From assembly GCA_948567375.1 (NCBI GenBank), contig OX419755.1, forward strand, positions 62,383,945-62,447,944: a stretch of DNA of 64,000 nucleotides, in the 5' to 3' direction. Position 1 is the first letter of the stretch. Every line of letters begins with the position of its first letter. The position numbers and the translations under genes are program-made. Source of the DNA: Lunularia cruciata (Eukaryota > Streptophyta > Marchantiopsida > Lunulariales > Lunulariaceae). Positions 34,610-45,560 of the stretch are shown here, one piece after another. A model generated the notes under the pieces. It saw only the letters and a program-made list of their open reading frames with translations, made no database searches and had not been told where the DNA came from.

Positions 34610-35286
34610 CTCTCATATAGTTATATATACATTTCTACATAACATATATCACTAACAACATCATAGATTATAAAATCAAACTCATATAGAAAGTTACACA
34701 CAATTTTAAAGTGCAACAATATTCATTAGGATCAGAAATTAGATCTCAACACTCAATACTCTTAACCAACAAACATTGATGACACCATCAAGTCACATCC
34801 ACTCTAGCCAAGAGAATACAATTTCCACTTGCCGGCCTCTTCACACCATTGCAAGGAGCTCAAAGGCTCTCAATATATAAGAGAGCTTAGTCAAGATAAT
34901 CTAGGTTCCACTTGTGGGTCTCTGTCCAGCAAGGAGCTCAAAGGTTCAACATAGAAAAAGTGAGCTTTCTAGAGCCATACTTTGAAGTATTCCCTCTAAA
35001 TCGGCCTAGAACTCTAGCCCTAACAACACATATAACAATGCAAATGGTAGCTATAATAGTGCAATCCACAAACCTAATGTAATATATGGCCACCACTAAG
35101 TAGTCTTTGAGTAATTGATGATATAACTATGATCACCAAAAATATCACTCCAATGTCCTATAAACCTAGCTTTGGTGTTGCAAATATTGTGATAAATATT
35201 GTGCACATTCATATCACTACATAACTGCATAACAATGTAGAAGCACAACTCACATTGAAAGTTACACACTACTTTAAAGTGCCACA
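34610..35286 (-). repeat. 3' LTR of the minus-strand PHD-type gypsy element, plus a second LTR head
   Basis: In minus orientation the LTR begins TGTGGCACTTTAAAGTAG at 35286 and runs about 567 bp. A second LTR-like head (TGTTGCACTTTAAAATTG) starts at 34718. The same head-body-head layout occurs at the plus-strand copy (43772 and 44335). Body sequence between 34737 and 35130 is also shared with 45180-45560. Confidence 0.65.
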
Positions 35287-35299
35287 ATGCTCTCATTAT

Positions 35300-36247
35300 T
35301 ATTCACCTAAGGAGTGAACTAGCTATATCTCAAGTACATCAAGGACAGAGGACTCAACATCAAACATACCATATGCTATCTTCTCAAACAACTATCACAT
35401 ACCACTATAGTAGCAACTACAAGAGAAGAGCCATATTACATGCACCATAAGCCTACACATACAATTGCCAAGCTTGGGTCCATCATACCATCAATTTTTA
35501 AGAAGTAGCATGGTGCATAATTGTGCATAATATGATCCTTCCAAACAACACCATCATGTCCTTCTAACATGAGGAATTTGGAAGGCAAAACCTCATGCAC
35601 TCTCAAGAAAGTGCAACATGTAGTCACATTAAGAGTCATTGGTGTAGTCTATTGTAGATATACATAATTATTTGGGTGAAACTAATGGATTGGAAGAGTC
35701 TATAACCTCCTTCTCAAATTGTGGTATAACATATAGTATCCCTATGTTGAGCAATTGCTATGTTCTCAAAGATCATTGGCATCACTCTTTGAAAGATCTC
35801 TACACGTTGAGAACATATGCTCACCCATACATCCAAATCATAAAATTCCAAAACTACAATAGCATCACAAAGAATGGTTGTAGGTAAATTTGGATCTTGT
35901 CCAAAAAGCAAGAAGAAAGGAGAGAAGGATGCTAAGGAGGTTTATCTATTGAATTGATAACCCATAGCCAACTAAGGCAAGTGGAGATCCTAATATCCCT
36001 AGTGGCTTCTCTACAAACTAAACTTATGCAATCCTCTCTTTTCTATCAAAACAACTCTCTTTGCTAAACCATATGCATTATGGTAATCCCAAGATGTGGT
36101 ACGGTGGTCAATCAACCTTATCACATAAGACCTAAAACTCTCCCAAAAACTATATATATTGATCAATCGATAATTCAATTGGTGCACCAAAATGACTAAG
36201 AACCAAATCCTAGAACAAGTAAGATGACCCTTCACTAGATTTGTCAT
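35300..36247 (-). pseudogene. Minus-strand gypsy pol 3' end: integrase C-terminus and PHD-like tail
   Basis: Minus-strand readings match the plus-strand copy in order: the integrase glutamate region (DYHNAYGLAKRVV, about 36075-36113), the LLYGQDP-like motif (MLFGQDPNLPTT, 35911), a chromodomain-like or linker region (VLPSKFLMLEGHDGVVWKDH) and then a PHD-type tail (VVCDSCLRR near 35385, HMVC). Several stops and frame breaks occur. The element is cut at about 36250, where gag sequence of the opposing copy starts. Confidence 0.7.
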
Positions 36248-36479
36248 ACAAAGCTATTTGTGATGTTAGCGCTTGGAGGTGTTGACACTTGGTGGAGTAC
36301 TTGTAGAGGTTACAATTGTAAGTTGCAGTTTTTGGTTACTTTGTCACGATAGAGTTCTTTGGGGATTCTAGAGGAGATGACATTCCAGTATACAATGGGT
36401 TTACCCGGAGTGGTGCTTGATATCAACTTGTATCTCAGTTCCATGTGAGAAAGGAGATTGACTCTAAGTTGGAGTTTGA

Positions 36480-37627
36480 CACAATAGCTAACCTACTTGA
36501 GAGTGCACTTGTTATGTCCACATCGTTGTTGTAGGACATGTACAAGATTTATGAGGCCTCCAAAGGTCCCAAGCATTACTCTTGTACAATGGGTACCATT
36601 GAGTTGGATGACTTTATCCAGGAGTTCAATAGTTGGTGTGATCTGCAACATATGTGGAACTCAATTTTGTTCACATCTTTCATGGCATGGAAGAGCTTGT
36701 TTTAGCATTTAGAGGGTCCGCCAATGGACAGCTACCATGAGTATAGGAGAGCTCACTTGGAGGAGATTGAGCTATGGAGACAATATTGGTCTCCAAACTA
36801 TGTCTCCATTACTTTAGACTCAATTTCTAGGGGTAGATCGACTATACATATGAGTTCTAGCTTGAGTAGCGTTGGTGGAACTAGTGGAGGTGTACTAGTT
36901 GGAGATAATGCTACTACAAGTGGAGGTTCTGCTACTATGGGTGGTGTAGTACTAGGGTTTAACCCTATGGTGGAGTTCTTCTAATAATTGGGGTAGAACT
37001 ACCAAGGAGTATAGATTGACAAGTTGAAGAGCTTGCAGGAGTTCCAATGGAAGGCTAGAGAAAGCCTACGCAAGGCATACACTTGTGTGAGGTGACTGAT
37101 AAGTTTCACTCAGGGAGTTACTAAGGCCCAAGCAGTCCAGTTTTGGCATATTGGAGAAGGAGTTGAGACGTAGAGTTTGTGATGCAACGTTGTTATAGGC
37201 TACTTCACCCACATTGGTAGTAGTCGTTGGTTTGGCTGAGTGTATTGAGTTCAATATGGTGGAGGAGAGAGTGGTGACATCTAGATTTGATAGGGAGACC
37301 TCATCCACAATTATGACTTCTTCTAGAGTGCAACAAAGTGCACCACGTCCAATTGGTTTTTGAGGATAGGGTGGATAGCCCAAATCCTATGGAGTGAGTG
37401 GAGGGCCTAGTGGAGCTAGACCCTTACCTTCACTTTTGAATCAACAACAACCAATGAGTGGTGGTGTTTCTTGTTGGACTTGTGGTGTACCTCACCATAG
37501 GAGAGAGTGTACTCAAGGCAACAGACTTGATACCTCTAGTGCATCACAGTCAGCAAAGAGGCAATGTGAGCATTGTCATAGATATGGTCACTTTAGTGAT
37601 CAATGCTTTGACCTACACCTAGAGTAA
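36480..37627 (+). pseudogene. Gypsy gag with two zinc knuckles
   Basis: Gag-like sequence (GPPMDSYHEYRRAHLEEI near 36718) is broken by stops and shifts. The open segment 37394-37627 carries a knuckle-like CWTCGVPHHRREC followed by a canonical CCHC knuckle (CEHCHRYGHFSDQC). These bind the element's RNA during particle assembly. The segment between 36985 and 37394 is degraded and partly readable only across frames. Confidence 0.7.
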
Positions 37628-38419
37628 CAAAGTGGTAGGGTTGTAGTACTTTCCCTTAGTTCTGATACAACCATAGCTACTTGCATTGAGCAATTGGAGC
37701 AAAGATTGGCTAGCATGGTCATTGCTCAAAGGAGATCAGATTCGGGTGCTGAGGCTTCCACTTCATATGTTGGTGATAGAGATGCTTTGGACTTCATGTG
37801 CGGAGCAGCACATGTGGATGCATCTACAACAATGACTAGGAGTGCAATACGTGCTCTAGAGCCTAGACAAGCATAAGTGGAGTTGGACCCACAGAGAGGA
37901 GAGGTTGGAAAATAGGTTAGTCTTCCTCAATCTTTCATGCTCTTGGAGGCCCTATAGACGTCATTCATGCCTCCTAGACATCCTATTGTAGGTGTGGTAG
38001 TTGGTGATAGGGTACATGATAGATAACATACTAGTGAGCCACGTGCTACTATACAAACTAAGTCTAGCATGATGTTGGGGACGGCTCAGTTGATGATGTG
38101 TTATCATTATTATTAGTCATTAACATGTGTACATTGAGAGTTGACCCAACCCTAGTATTTTGGTTGGCTGTCGCGCTTTGTGAGAGTAGGGATTATGTGG
38201 TCCCTACTACTAGAGTAGAGGTGGTCGATAGTGGAGCTGACTTGGTTGAGGAGCATGGGATCCGCTCAACGACCAATGGTTTATGGTAGGAAATGATGAC
38301 TAGATTGGAGGAATTACCAACTAGACCGGACTTTGAGCAAGCATAGTTTACACATGGTGTTGTCCTATTGGATAACCAGATGGGGATTTTTCATTTGGTG
38401 TGACCTTTAGAGAAGGCCT

Positions 38420-38780
38420 ATACACCATAGAGGGTCTTACTTGACTTTGGTGTGCAACCCCTTATGTTGGGGAAGGCTACCGTTGTTGGTCTAGGGTTAC
38501 AAAAGACCAATGTGGAGAGGTGTCCATTTCAGATCTAGATATCTTGAGGTGGTGGTTTGACACAATACATCACATGTGGGGAGTTTTTTTTCCAAGTTCA
38601 ACCTGGTCATCTGATTGATAGCTTGGGTGGTGAGAGCTCAAGCTATTGAGACAATAGCTGAGTCATATGATGTGCTAGTTGGGGGAGCAATGTTATACTC
38701 CATGGGTTTTAGTATTGACTATTGGGAGGAGACAACCTCCTATAGACTAGGTTAGCAATCTGGTGAGGGATGAGTATGTC
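38420..38780 (+). pseudogene. Gypsy protease-like region
   Basis: The reading RVLLDFGVQPLMLGKATVVG followed by a CPFQI stretch resembles the aspartic-protease region of this gypsy family, in which a D-x-G replaces the usual DSG or DTG. Stops interrupt it. The assignment rests on order (between gag and RT) and on recalled family resemblance. Confidence 0.5.
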
Positions 38781-40539
38781 ACCTACCAATATGCTTCAAT
38801 AGTAATAGTCTTGTCTCACTATAGTCCAGGACCATGGCAGCTTCAGTTTCAGCTTTCAATGGTTTTGTTACTTGGCCTAGTGAGTTATTGAAGTGGAATG
38901 CCCATGCAAAGGATACTCCAATACTAGAAGAGATCACTTGGATTTGGAGAACAAGTGGGATTATTCCATCTACCTTGGATGTTCCTTTGTGGAGTTCAAA
39001 GGAGGCATTACAACAACATGCAGATCAATAGGTGCAGTAGGCTTGGAGTGGAGCCTTTGTACCACCAGGAGACCAATGTGAGGATGAGCCTCCAGAGTCA
39101 ATTACCTTGACACCTCAGGATACCACACTCATTGCATGGCAATATCTAGTAGAGGGGGTTTGTGTATTGGAGTTGTTTGGTGTGATTAGCATTGGACCAG
39201 CTACGGTATTATAAGCAGGTATACAAGTACAATGTACTTGTATGTGGAGAGAGATGAGACAGCTAGGCAAGTCTCTCTCCATCATGTGGCACACTTGGAC
39301 TATTGCTATCTTGAGTTATTACCAATGATAACAATTAGGGGTTACCAAAAAGCCCTACCAACAAACATTTCCTTACTGGGGGCACATGATCTAGAGAAAC
39401 ATAGACTTGTTCATTTGGTGATTTTGGGATGGCCATGTTAGGGACATACACATGTTGGCCGAGGTTTGTGTCTTCAAGTTCCTCATTTTGGTGTGTTTTG
39501 GGAGAAGTAACGGATACTACAACATCTCCAGGTTCATCAATTTGTTTCTCTAGCTTACATTTTGGAGAACGTTCCTTTGATGGGTGATTCTCTCACCAGA
39601 GTGGTGGCAAGTACACATTAGATCCATTCTTGGATGAGACCTAATCTATTGTTGGATGCAGCTAGAGTGGGATCATGGGCTCATCATCTTTGTCTTTGGT
39701 GGATAAACCTCTTACCTAGTGAAGTTCTATAGCACGCTTAGGATAGGATTCAATGACTAGACCACATCATTGTTGATGACATCTTTGATGTTGAGTGTCA
39801 GTCTCAAATGGTGGTAGTGATTGATAGGTCACCTATGGCAGTGGTGAACTAAGTTGGACAACCTAAAGACGCTTTTTCCTCACTTATGAGTTTCCCAAGC
39901 TCTCATGATTTTTGAGAAGGAGGTCTTGGATTAGTTTGGGACTCACAATTATAGCAGTTGGTGGAGCCTAGTGCTGATGAGAGAGAGCGGGTGATGGGTT
40001 TTTGCACCGGTATTACCGTTGTTCCAACATTGTTAGGTGCATCCAAGCATCAAGTGTTAGGTCAAGATATGGACTTGAACTATTTGCTTGGATTGTGAGC
40101 CTTGGCTTGGTAGAGAAGCATAGGATGCACTTGATAGGCATCACCGCTTGAACTGTTTGACTTGGATTGTGAGCCTTGGCTTGGTAGAGCAGCATAGGAT
40201 GCACTTGATAGGCATCACCACTTGGACATTTGTGAGCCTTGTGCCTATCAAGATGATTCAAGCATATGTTGGCGGTGATGGACCGAGTGGACATGGTATT
40301 TTTGGGATACAACCAATAGCTACTAGGGAGAGTGGTCTACTTGGAGTCCATCCAGGTGAGCATGGTCTACTTGGATTACACCCTTGGTCTACTTGGGATG
40401 CAGTTAGAGGACGTATGGAGCTTGCAGCCAGATCAAAGGGGGTTTTCACACTAAAGTTGAGACCTCTAGTGCTTGGGAGCATGACACTATTGCTCCCAAG
40501 GGTCTAGTATAGCAGCCAATCAATATATCTTCCACTCCT

Positions 40540-41449
40540 ATGACAATTATAGAGGATACTTGGGAGCCAGATCTTGGACCCAAGCTTATAAGAGAGGAAA
40601 GACTTAGAGTTTGGAGGTTCTTGAGGAGCTACACTAGTTGTTTTGCCTTTAGTATGAAGGATTTGGGTGCTCTAAAAGGATCTAGTATTTGGATTGAGCT
40701 GACTAACTATACAACTATTTTTTGAAGTCCTTATTGATATAGTGATATGTAGAGGACATTGATTTAGAGTCAGATTAGAGACCTTTTTGAGGTTGGTTTG
40801 GTGGAGATCTCACATGGAGAGTATAGATCAACAATAGTGATGCCATCCAAGAAGGATATGCATGGCAACTAAATAGAAGGCAAATATGTGGAAAAACCAT
40901 CCTATCAACTAACAGACTAGGGCTGGTTGGTATGCCATGCCTACACCAAAGGAGATCTTTTCTACAATTAGGCATGCAAAGGTCTTCAATAATTTGGATC
41001 TTCAAGCAGGATATCATCAGTTGCCGATTGGGGAGGAGTATAAGTCCAAGACAACATTTTGGGTTATTGATCCTCATGGAAAAGATGTGTTATATTAGTG
41101 GAATTTCTTACCATTTTGGCTAAAGAATGCTCTTGTTGAGTTCCTGAGGGTCATGGATAGGATCCTAGCTAGATTGGGCTTTGCTCAATGCTATATTGAT
41201 GACATTTTGGTCTATAGCACTATTGTGGAGGAGTATGAGAGACAATTGTTGGAGGTGTTTAAGAGATTGAGATCTCATGGACTCAAATTACATCTTGGGA
41301 AGTGTAGGTTCTTCCATGAGCAGGTTGAGTATTTGGGTCACACTATCTACCTTGGAGGACTTGGTGTTCAACAGACCAAGGTGGAGGCTATTGCATGTAT
41401 TCCTCGGCCTACAGATGTGAGCAAAGTGCAACATTCCTTGGGTTGGTGA
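40540..41449 (+). pseudogene. Gypsy reverse transcriptase, degraded
   Basis: The best-preserved open segment (41153-41449) includes MDRILARLGFAQCYIDDILV with the YIDD catalytic box at 41192-41203, then LKLHLGKCRFF and VEYLGHTI, all standard Ty3/gypsy RT motifs. The upstream fingers region (IRDLFEVGLVEIS, STIVMPSKKD near 40845) is present but full of stops. The enzyme copied element RNA into DNA; this copy cannot. Confidence 0.9.
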
Positions 41450-41659
41450 ACTTTTATTGCTTATATGTTAGAGCATTTAGTGCCATTGTTTATATGTTAG
41501 AGGGTTTAGTGTCATTGCTAAAGGCTTGACAAAGTTGACCAAGCTTACACAAGAGTGGTGTTGGAGTAGGAGCATGAGAGAGCTTTTGTAGAGCTCAAAG
41601 AGAGGTTGACATCTGTTCCTATTTTGAGGAGACCAATCAAAGGATAAACATTTCAGGTT

Positions 41660-41950
41660 CACACTGATTGGATTATGTTGGGGCTTGAAGCAGTGCTCAC
41701 CCAACATGATGATTAGGGGAAGGAGTTTGTGGTGGCCTATGCTAGTTGCTCCAACAATTCAGTGGAGGCAAAGTAAAGTTCATATGAGAGAGAGTGCTTG
41801 GTAGCAGTTTCGGCAATAGCACATTTTTTATGTTACCTATTTGGTGACCCCTTGACTCTCATCATTGATCGTCAGCCATTGAAGTGGTTGATAAATTCTG
41901 ACAAGCTTTCAAGGAAGCTTGCACAATGGGCTTTGAATTTTTCAAGAGTA
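41660..41950 (+). pseudogene. Gypsy RNase H, degraded
   Basis: Recognisable motifs are the GKEFVVAYAS stretch, SSYERECLVAVSAIAHFLCY, LTLIIDRQPLKWL and KLARKL-like KLSRKLAQWAL, the usual Ty3/gypsy RNase H core, with stops between them. It follows RT by about 200 bp. Confidence 0.85.
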
Positions 41951-42319
41951 TGATTTCACGGTTATTCACCAACCTATAGTGGTGAACTAGCAAGATAAGA
42001 TCGGAGCACATTTGCATGGTAAGACAAATGAGGAGATGGTGCCAAGTTGGCATGCATCTGCCTTTCTTTGTATATTTTTTGAAACTTTGGTTGTATCTCT
42101 CGTAGCACATACAAGAGGAGTTATTGAGGTCATAGATCCAAAGAGTGGAGATAGTGGTATAGCTAAGCAAGACATTCATGATGATGTCTTAGTGATGGAT
42201 CTTTGCACTAGTGTTGTGAGTGGCACAATTGGGGCCAAGGAGAAAGAACGTGTCCTTATGTGACACCTTTTGCATATAAAAGAGGATGGTAGAGTGAGAG
42301 TAGTTCCACTTCCATCTCA

Positions 42320-42890
42320 AAGACTATAGTTGGTCCGTCATGCTCATGAGGAGCTAGAACATTTTGGAGTAAAGCGTACATATAGCTTACTCTAGAGTCA
42401 TTATTAGTGGCACAATATGTAGATAGATGTATAACAATTTGTTGCCCAATGTGTGGTTTTTGACCAAGTTAGAGCATCATTTAATGCTCCTACGCCACAA
42501 TTACACCCATTACCTATCATGGGATTGGGTTACCGTTGGAGTTTGGACTTTGTTGGACCTTTATTGTTGACCGTGAGACATCATTAGTATGTTTTGGTAT
42601 GGTGAAGCACTTCTCCAAGTGGATTGAGTTGGTGGTACTTCTTGACAAGTCCAATGAAGGGATGGCTTACCCATTCCTTGATTGGATTCTCAATCATTTT
42701 GGTGCACCAATTGAGGTTTTGACTGATCAAGGTACATAGTTCTTGGAGAAGTTTCAGGTCTTGTGTGACAAGGCTTTGATTGATCATCGTACTACCTCCC
42801 AAGATCACCTTGAGGCAGATGGCTTAGCAGAGAGAGTGGTTGAGACAATGAAGAGAGGATTGCTAAAGTATGGTTTATAGAGAGGCCACT
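42320..42890 (+). pseudogene. Gypsy integrase, degraded
   Basis: The zinc-binding start is partly readable (HAHEELEHFGVKRTYSLL, then CVVFDQVRASF with only one of the two usual cysteines). The catalytic core shows all three acidic positions: the first D in WSLDFVGPLL (about 42550), the second in VLTDQGT (42719-42739) and the E in ERVVETMKRGLLKY (about 42830-42870). Several TAG and TAA codons break the frame. Confidence 0.85.
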
Positions 42891-42959
42891 TGCAAGATTT
42901 CTAGTTACCTTCACTTGCAAGATTTCTAGTTACCTTGGTTGACCATGTGCTATAAGTTC

Positions 42960-43460
42960 AGCCGGAAATCCTCCTTAGCATCCTTCTCTCCTTACTTTCT
43001 ACTCTATGGACAAGATCCAGATTTACATGTAGCCATTTGTTGAGATGCTATTATAGTGTTGGACTTGGATGATCTAGATGTATGGATGAGCGCATGTTCT
43101 CAACGTGCATAGATCTTTCAAAGAGTGAAGCCAATGGCCTTTGAGAATTTGGCAATTGCTTAGCATAGAGATACCTTATGCTATGCTACTATTTGAGGAA
43201 GAGATTATAGACCCTTGATCCGTCAATTTCATCCAAAGGACTATGTATATTTACAACAAACAACACAGATAACACTTAATGTTTCAATAGGCCGCACTAT
43301 CTTGAGAGTGCGCAAGGTTTTGCCATCTAGAGTCCTTGTTTTGGAAGGATATGATGGTGTTGTTTGGAAGGATCATGTGCGCAATTGTGTGCCATGCCAC
43401 CTCTCAAACATTGATTCTACTATGGACCCAAGCTTGGAACTCGTACATGCAGACTTGAGG
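42960..43460 (+). pseudogene. Gypsy integrase C-terminal region
   Basis: A LLYGQDPDL motif (about 43004) and the ORF 43215-43472 (HPKDYVYLQ, then ILRVRKVLPSRVLVLEGYDG) correspond to the GPY/F-like or chromodomain-adjacent tail of gypsy integrases. The same order occurs in the minus-strand copy at 35436-35911. The frame continues directly into the PHD finger. Confidence 0.75.
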
Positions 43461-43598
43461 TGTATGTTATGAGGCTCTTTTGGTGGAGTTGTTACTATGT
43501 TAGTGTGTGATAGTTGTTCAAGAGGATGGCATATGGCATGTATAACTCCTCCCCTCACGGGAGTTCCTCATGGCCAATGGTTATGTCCTAGATGTCCT
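43461..43598 (+). pseudogene. PHD finger fused to the gypsy polyprotein
   Basis: In frame with the preceding integrase tail, the reading has a first Cys (43461) with TGA (43470-43472) at the position of its C-x2-C partner, then [12 protein letters not shown] (Cys pair at 43506 and 43515, His at 43530, Cys at 43539) and finally GQWLCPRC (Cys at 43584 and 43593). This is the C4-H-C3 pattern with the tryptophan typical of PHD fingers, modules that usually read histone H3 tails. One cysteine codon is a stop here. The opposed copy (about 35300-35444) has the same module, so it belongs to the family and was not captured by one copy. Confidence 0.8.
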
Positions 43599-43771
43599 TG
43601 ATCTATAGCTAGTTTATGCTTTTTATGGTATAGATTGCAAACATGTGACTAAGGATGGGGCTTGATAGCACCAAGCCTCTTGATCTTTTTCCCACCATAG
43701 GGTATACCATATACTTGGAGAAAATGGCTCTCTTGAGTTAGAGGGACCTAATTGCCAGCTAGGAGGGCGAT

Positions 43772-44445
43772 TGTGATACTTTAGAGTCCATGTATGAATT
43801 ATGTGTGAGTTGTGCTTTTATAGTGTGTGATGTTGACAATGATGTATGTTGTGTAGCGATGTATATATGCACGATAATTGTCATACCATTTGTAGCTTTG
43901 CATCTTGATTACTTGGACACTTGAGTAGTACCGAGAGTAGTTAGAGGTATTTTGGCACTTACTCGTAGATTACTTGCTGTCAGATTTTGTGTTTTGGATA
44001 TTGACTACATGGTAGGGCCCACCGTCACCTTGCACTGTTTGCAGCGTTGGGTGTGCCATGAGCGGGACTGTTGGTGTGAGACCTAGGTTAAAATCAGGAG
44101 TATGTCTTGGGAGTGTAGCTCCAAAGAGCTCACTTCTCTATTGTTGAGCCTTTGAGTTCCTGGCTAGAGTGGATAGAAAGTTGGTGAGCATCACTTGGAG
44201 TCTCTTAGCTAGAGTGGGTGTGGCTTGACTGTAATCAATATCCAATTGTTGGTAAACCATTGAGTGACAAATCAATTATTGATCTGATTGAGTGTGATTT
44301 GAGTTGTGTAACCAAACTAATTATTGTGGCACTTTAGAATCCATGTATTACTTATGTGTGAGTTGTGCTTCTATAGTGTATGATGTTGTCAACATAGTGT
44401 ATGTTGTGTAACAATGTATATACGCACAACAAATGCCCAAATCAT
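43772..44445 (+). repeat. 3' LTR of the plus-strand gypsy element and adjoining second LTR head
   Basis: The LTR starts TGTGATACTTTAGAGTCC after a purine-rich AGGAGGGCGA tract and extends about 562 bp. At 44335 a second LTR head (TGTGGCACTTTAGAATCC) begins and stays similar to the first for about 100 bp (GTGTGAGTTGTGCTT, ATGTTGTGTAACAATGTATATA). Length and layout match the minus-strand copy. Confidence 0.65.
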
Positions 44446-45179
44446 CAATTTTGTAAAATTTAGCCTAATGAAATCTTTCAAAAGAATGGCCAATTTGACT
44501 TTTGCCAACTCTAATGACCTTCCAAATCCTTTGTAAGAAAAATCAATCACTCCAATTTGATAGATGGAGATTTCTACATCCCTAATTTGGAAGAATGTGT
44601 ACCTCAATTTGGCCTCTCGACCAAATATATAACCATCGATCTTTCATTTGACTTTCTTGTACTCAATTTGAATCCCCAATCCATAAAATCAAATGCACAA
44701 ATCCTTAATTTTGGAAAAAATTTCAACTCTATTGTACTTGGTACATAAACTATTAAATCTCTAGCAAAAAGAAGATAGTGCTTCTACACAAAATCAATCA
44801 AACTACCCAAGAAACTATCAAATCTCCAACAAAAAATTGATAGTGCATCCACATACGATCACTCACTTTGTCAACAAACCAAAAAAAATCAAGCAACATG
44901 TGATCTAAAGTACCATCAATCACACCATGCTTGATACTACAAATGCATATAGTTCATGTTATTGATTTCCACACTCACTTCTTCTATGTGATCACTCAAA
45001 CTATCCAAAAAACTATCAAATCTCTCGCAAAAAGTTGATAGCACTTCCATGCATGATCGCTCAAATTGTCAACAAACTCAGAAAATCAAGAAGCAATTGA
45101 TCAAAACTACCATAGATCACAACATGCTTAGAGATACTGCTTATGTCTATAATTCATTTACCCAATTTTTCACTTAGTT

Positions 45180-45560
45180 CATTTATGTAATTAGATCTCA
45201 ACACCCAATATTCTTTGCCAATAAGCACTGATTATATTTTTAAACCATACCTACTTTAGCTAAGAGAATCCAAGTTACACTTGCCAATCTTTGTCTACCA
45301 TAAATAACTGCTTGAATGCTCAATATAGAAGAAGTAAGCTTTCTAGAGCTACAATTTTTAGTATACTCCTTGGAGTAGCTTAAAACTCCAAGCCAAACAT
45401 GACACTTAAAAGTGTGATTTGTAGTTGTAATAGTGTAATCCAAAAACCTTATATCATATTTGGTCACCACCAGTAGTCATTGAGTAATTGATGATATAAC
45501 TAGAACCGCAAAAACTATCAATTTAAATCCTAGCAAACTATCCTCAACACTATAAATGTC
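45180..45560 (-). repeat. LTR fragment of the same gypsy family
   Basis: The stretch AGATCTCAACACCCAATATTC through AGTCATTGAGTAATTGATGATATAACTA parallels the LTR body at 34737-35130 on the same strand. It lacks a clear terminus, so it is a truncated third copy. Confidence 0.6.

Larger units (their letters stand above)
36250..44445 (+). mobile_element. Ty3/gypsy retrotransposon with PHD finger, degraded, plus strand
   Basis: Gag, zinc knuckles, protease-like, reverse transcriptase, RNase H, integrase and a PHD finger follow one another in Ty3/gypsy order, ending in an LTR. No 5' LTR is visible; the left end abuts the opposed copy at about 36250. Dozens of in-frame stops and shifts show long decay. 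An imperfect 74-bp tandem repeat lies within the protease-RT linker at about 40073-40225. Confidence 0.8.
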
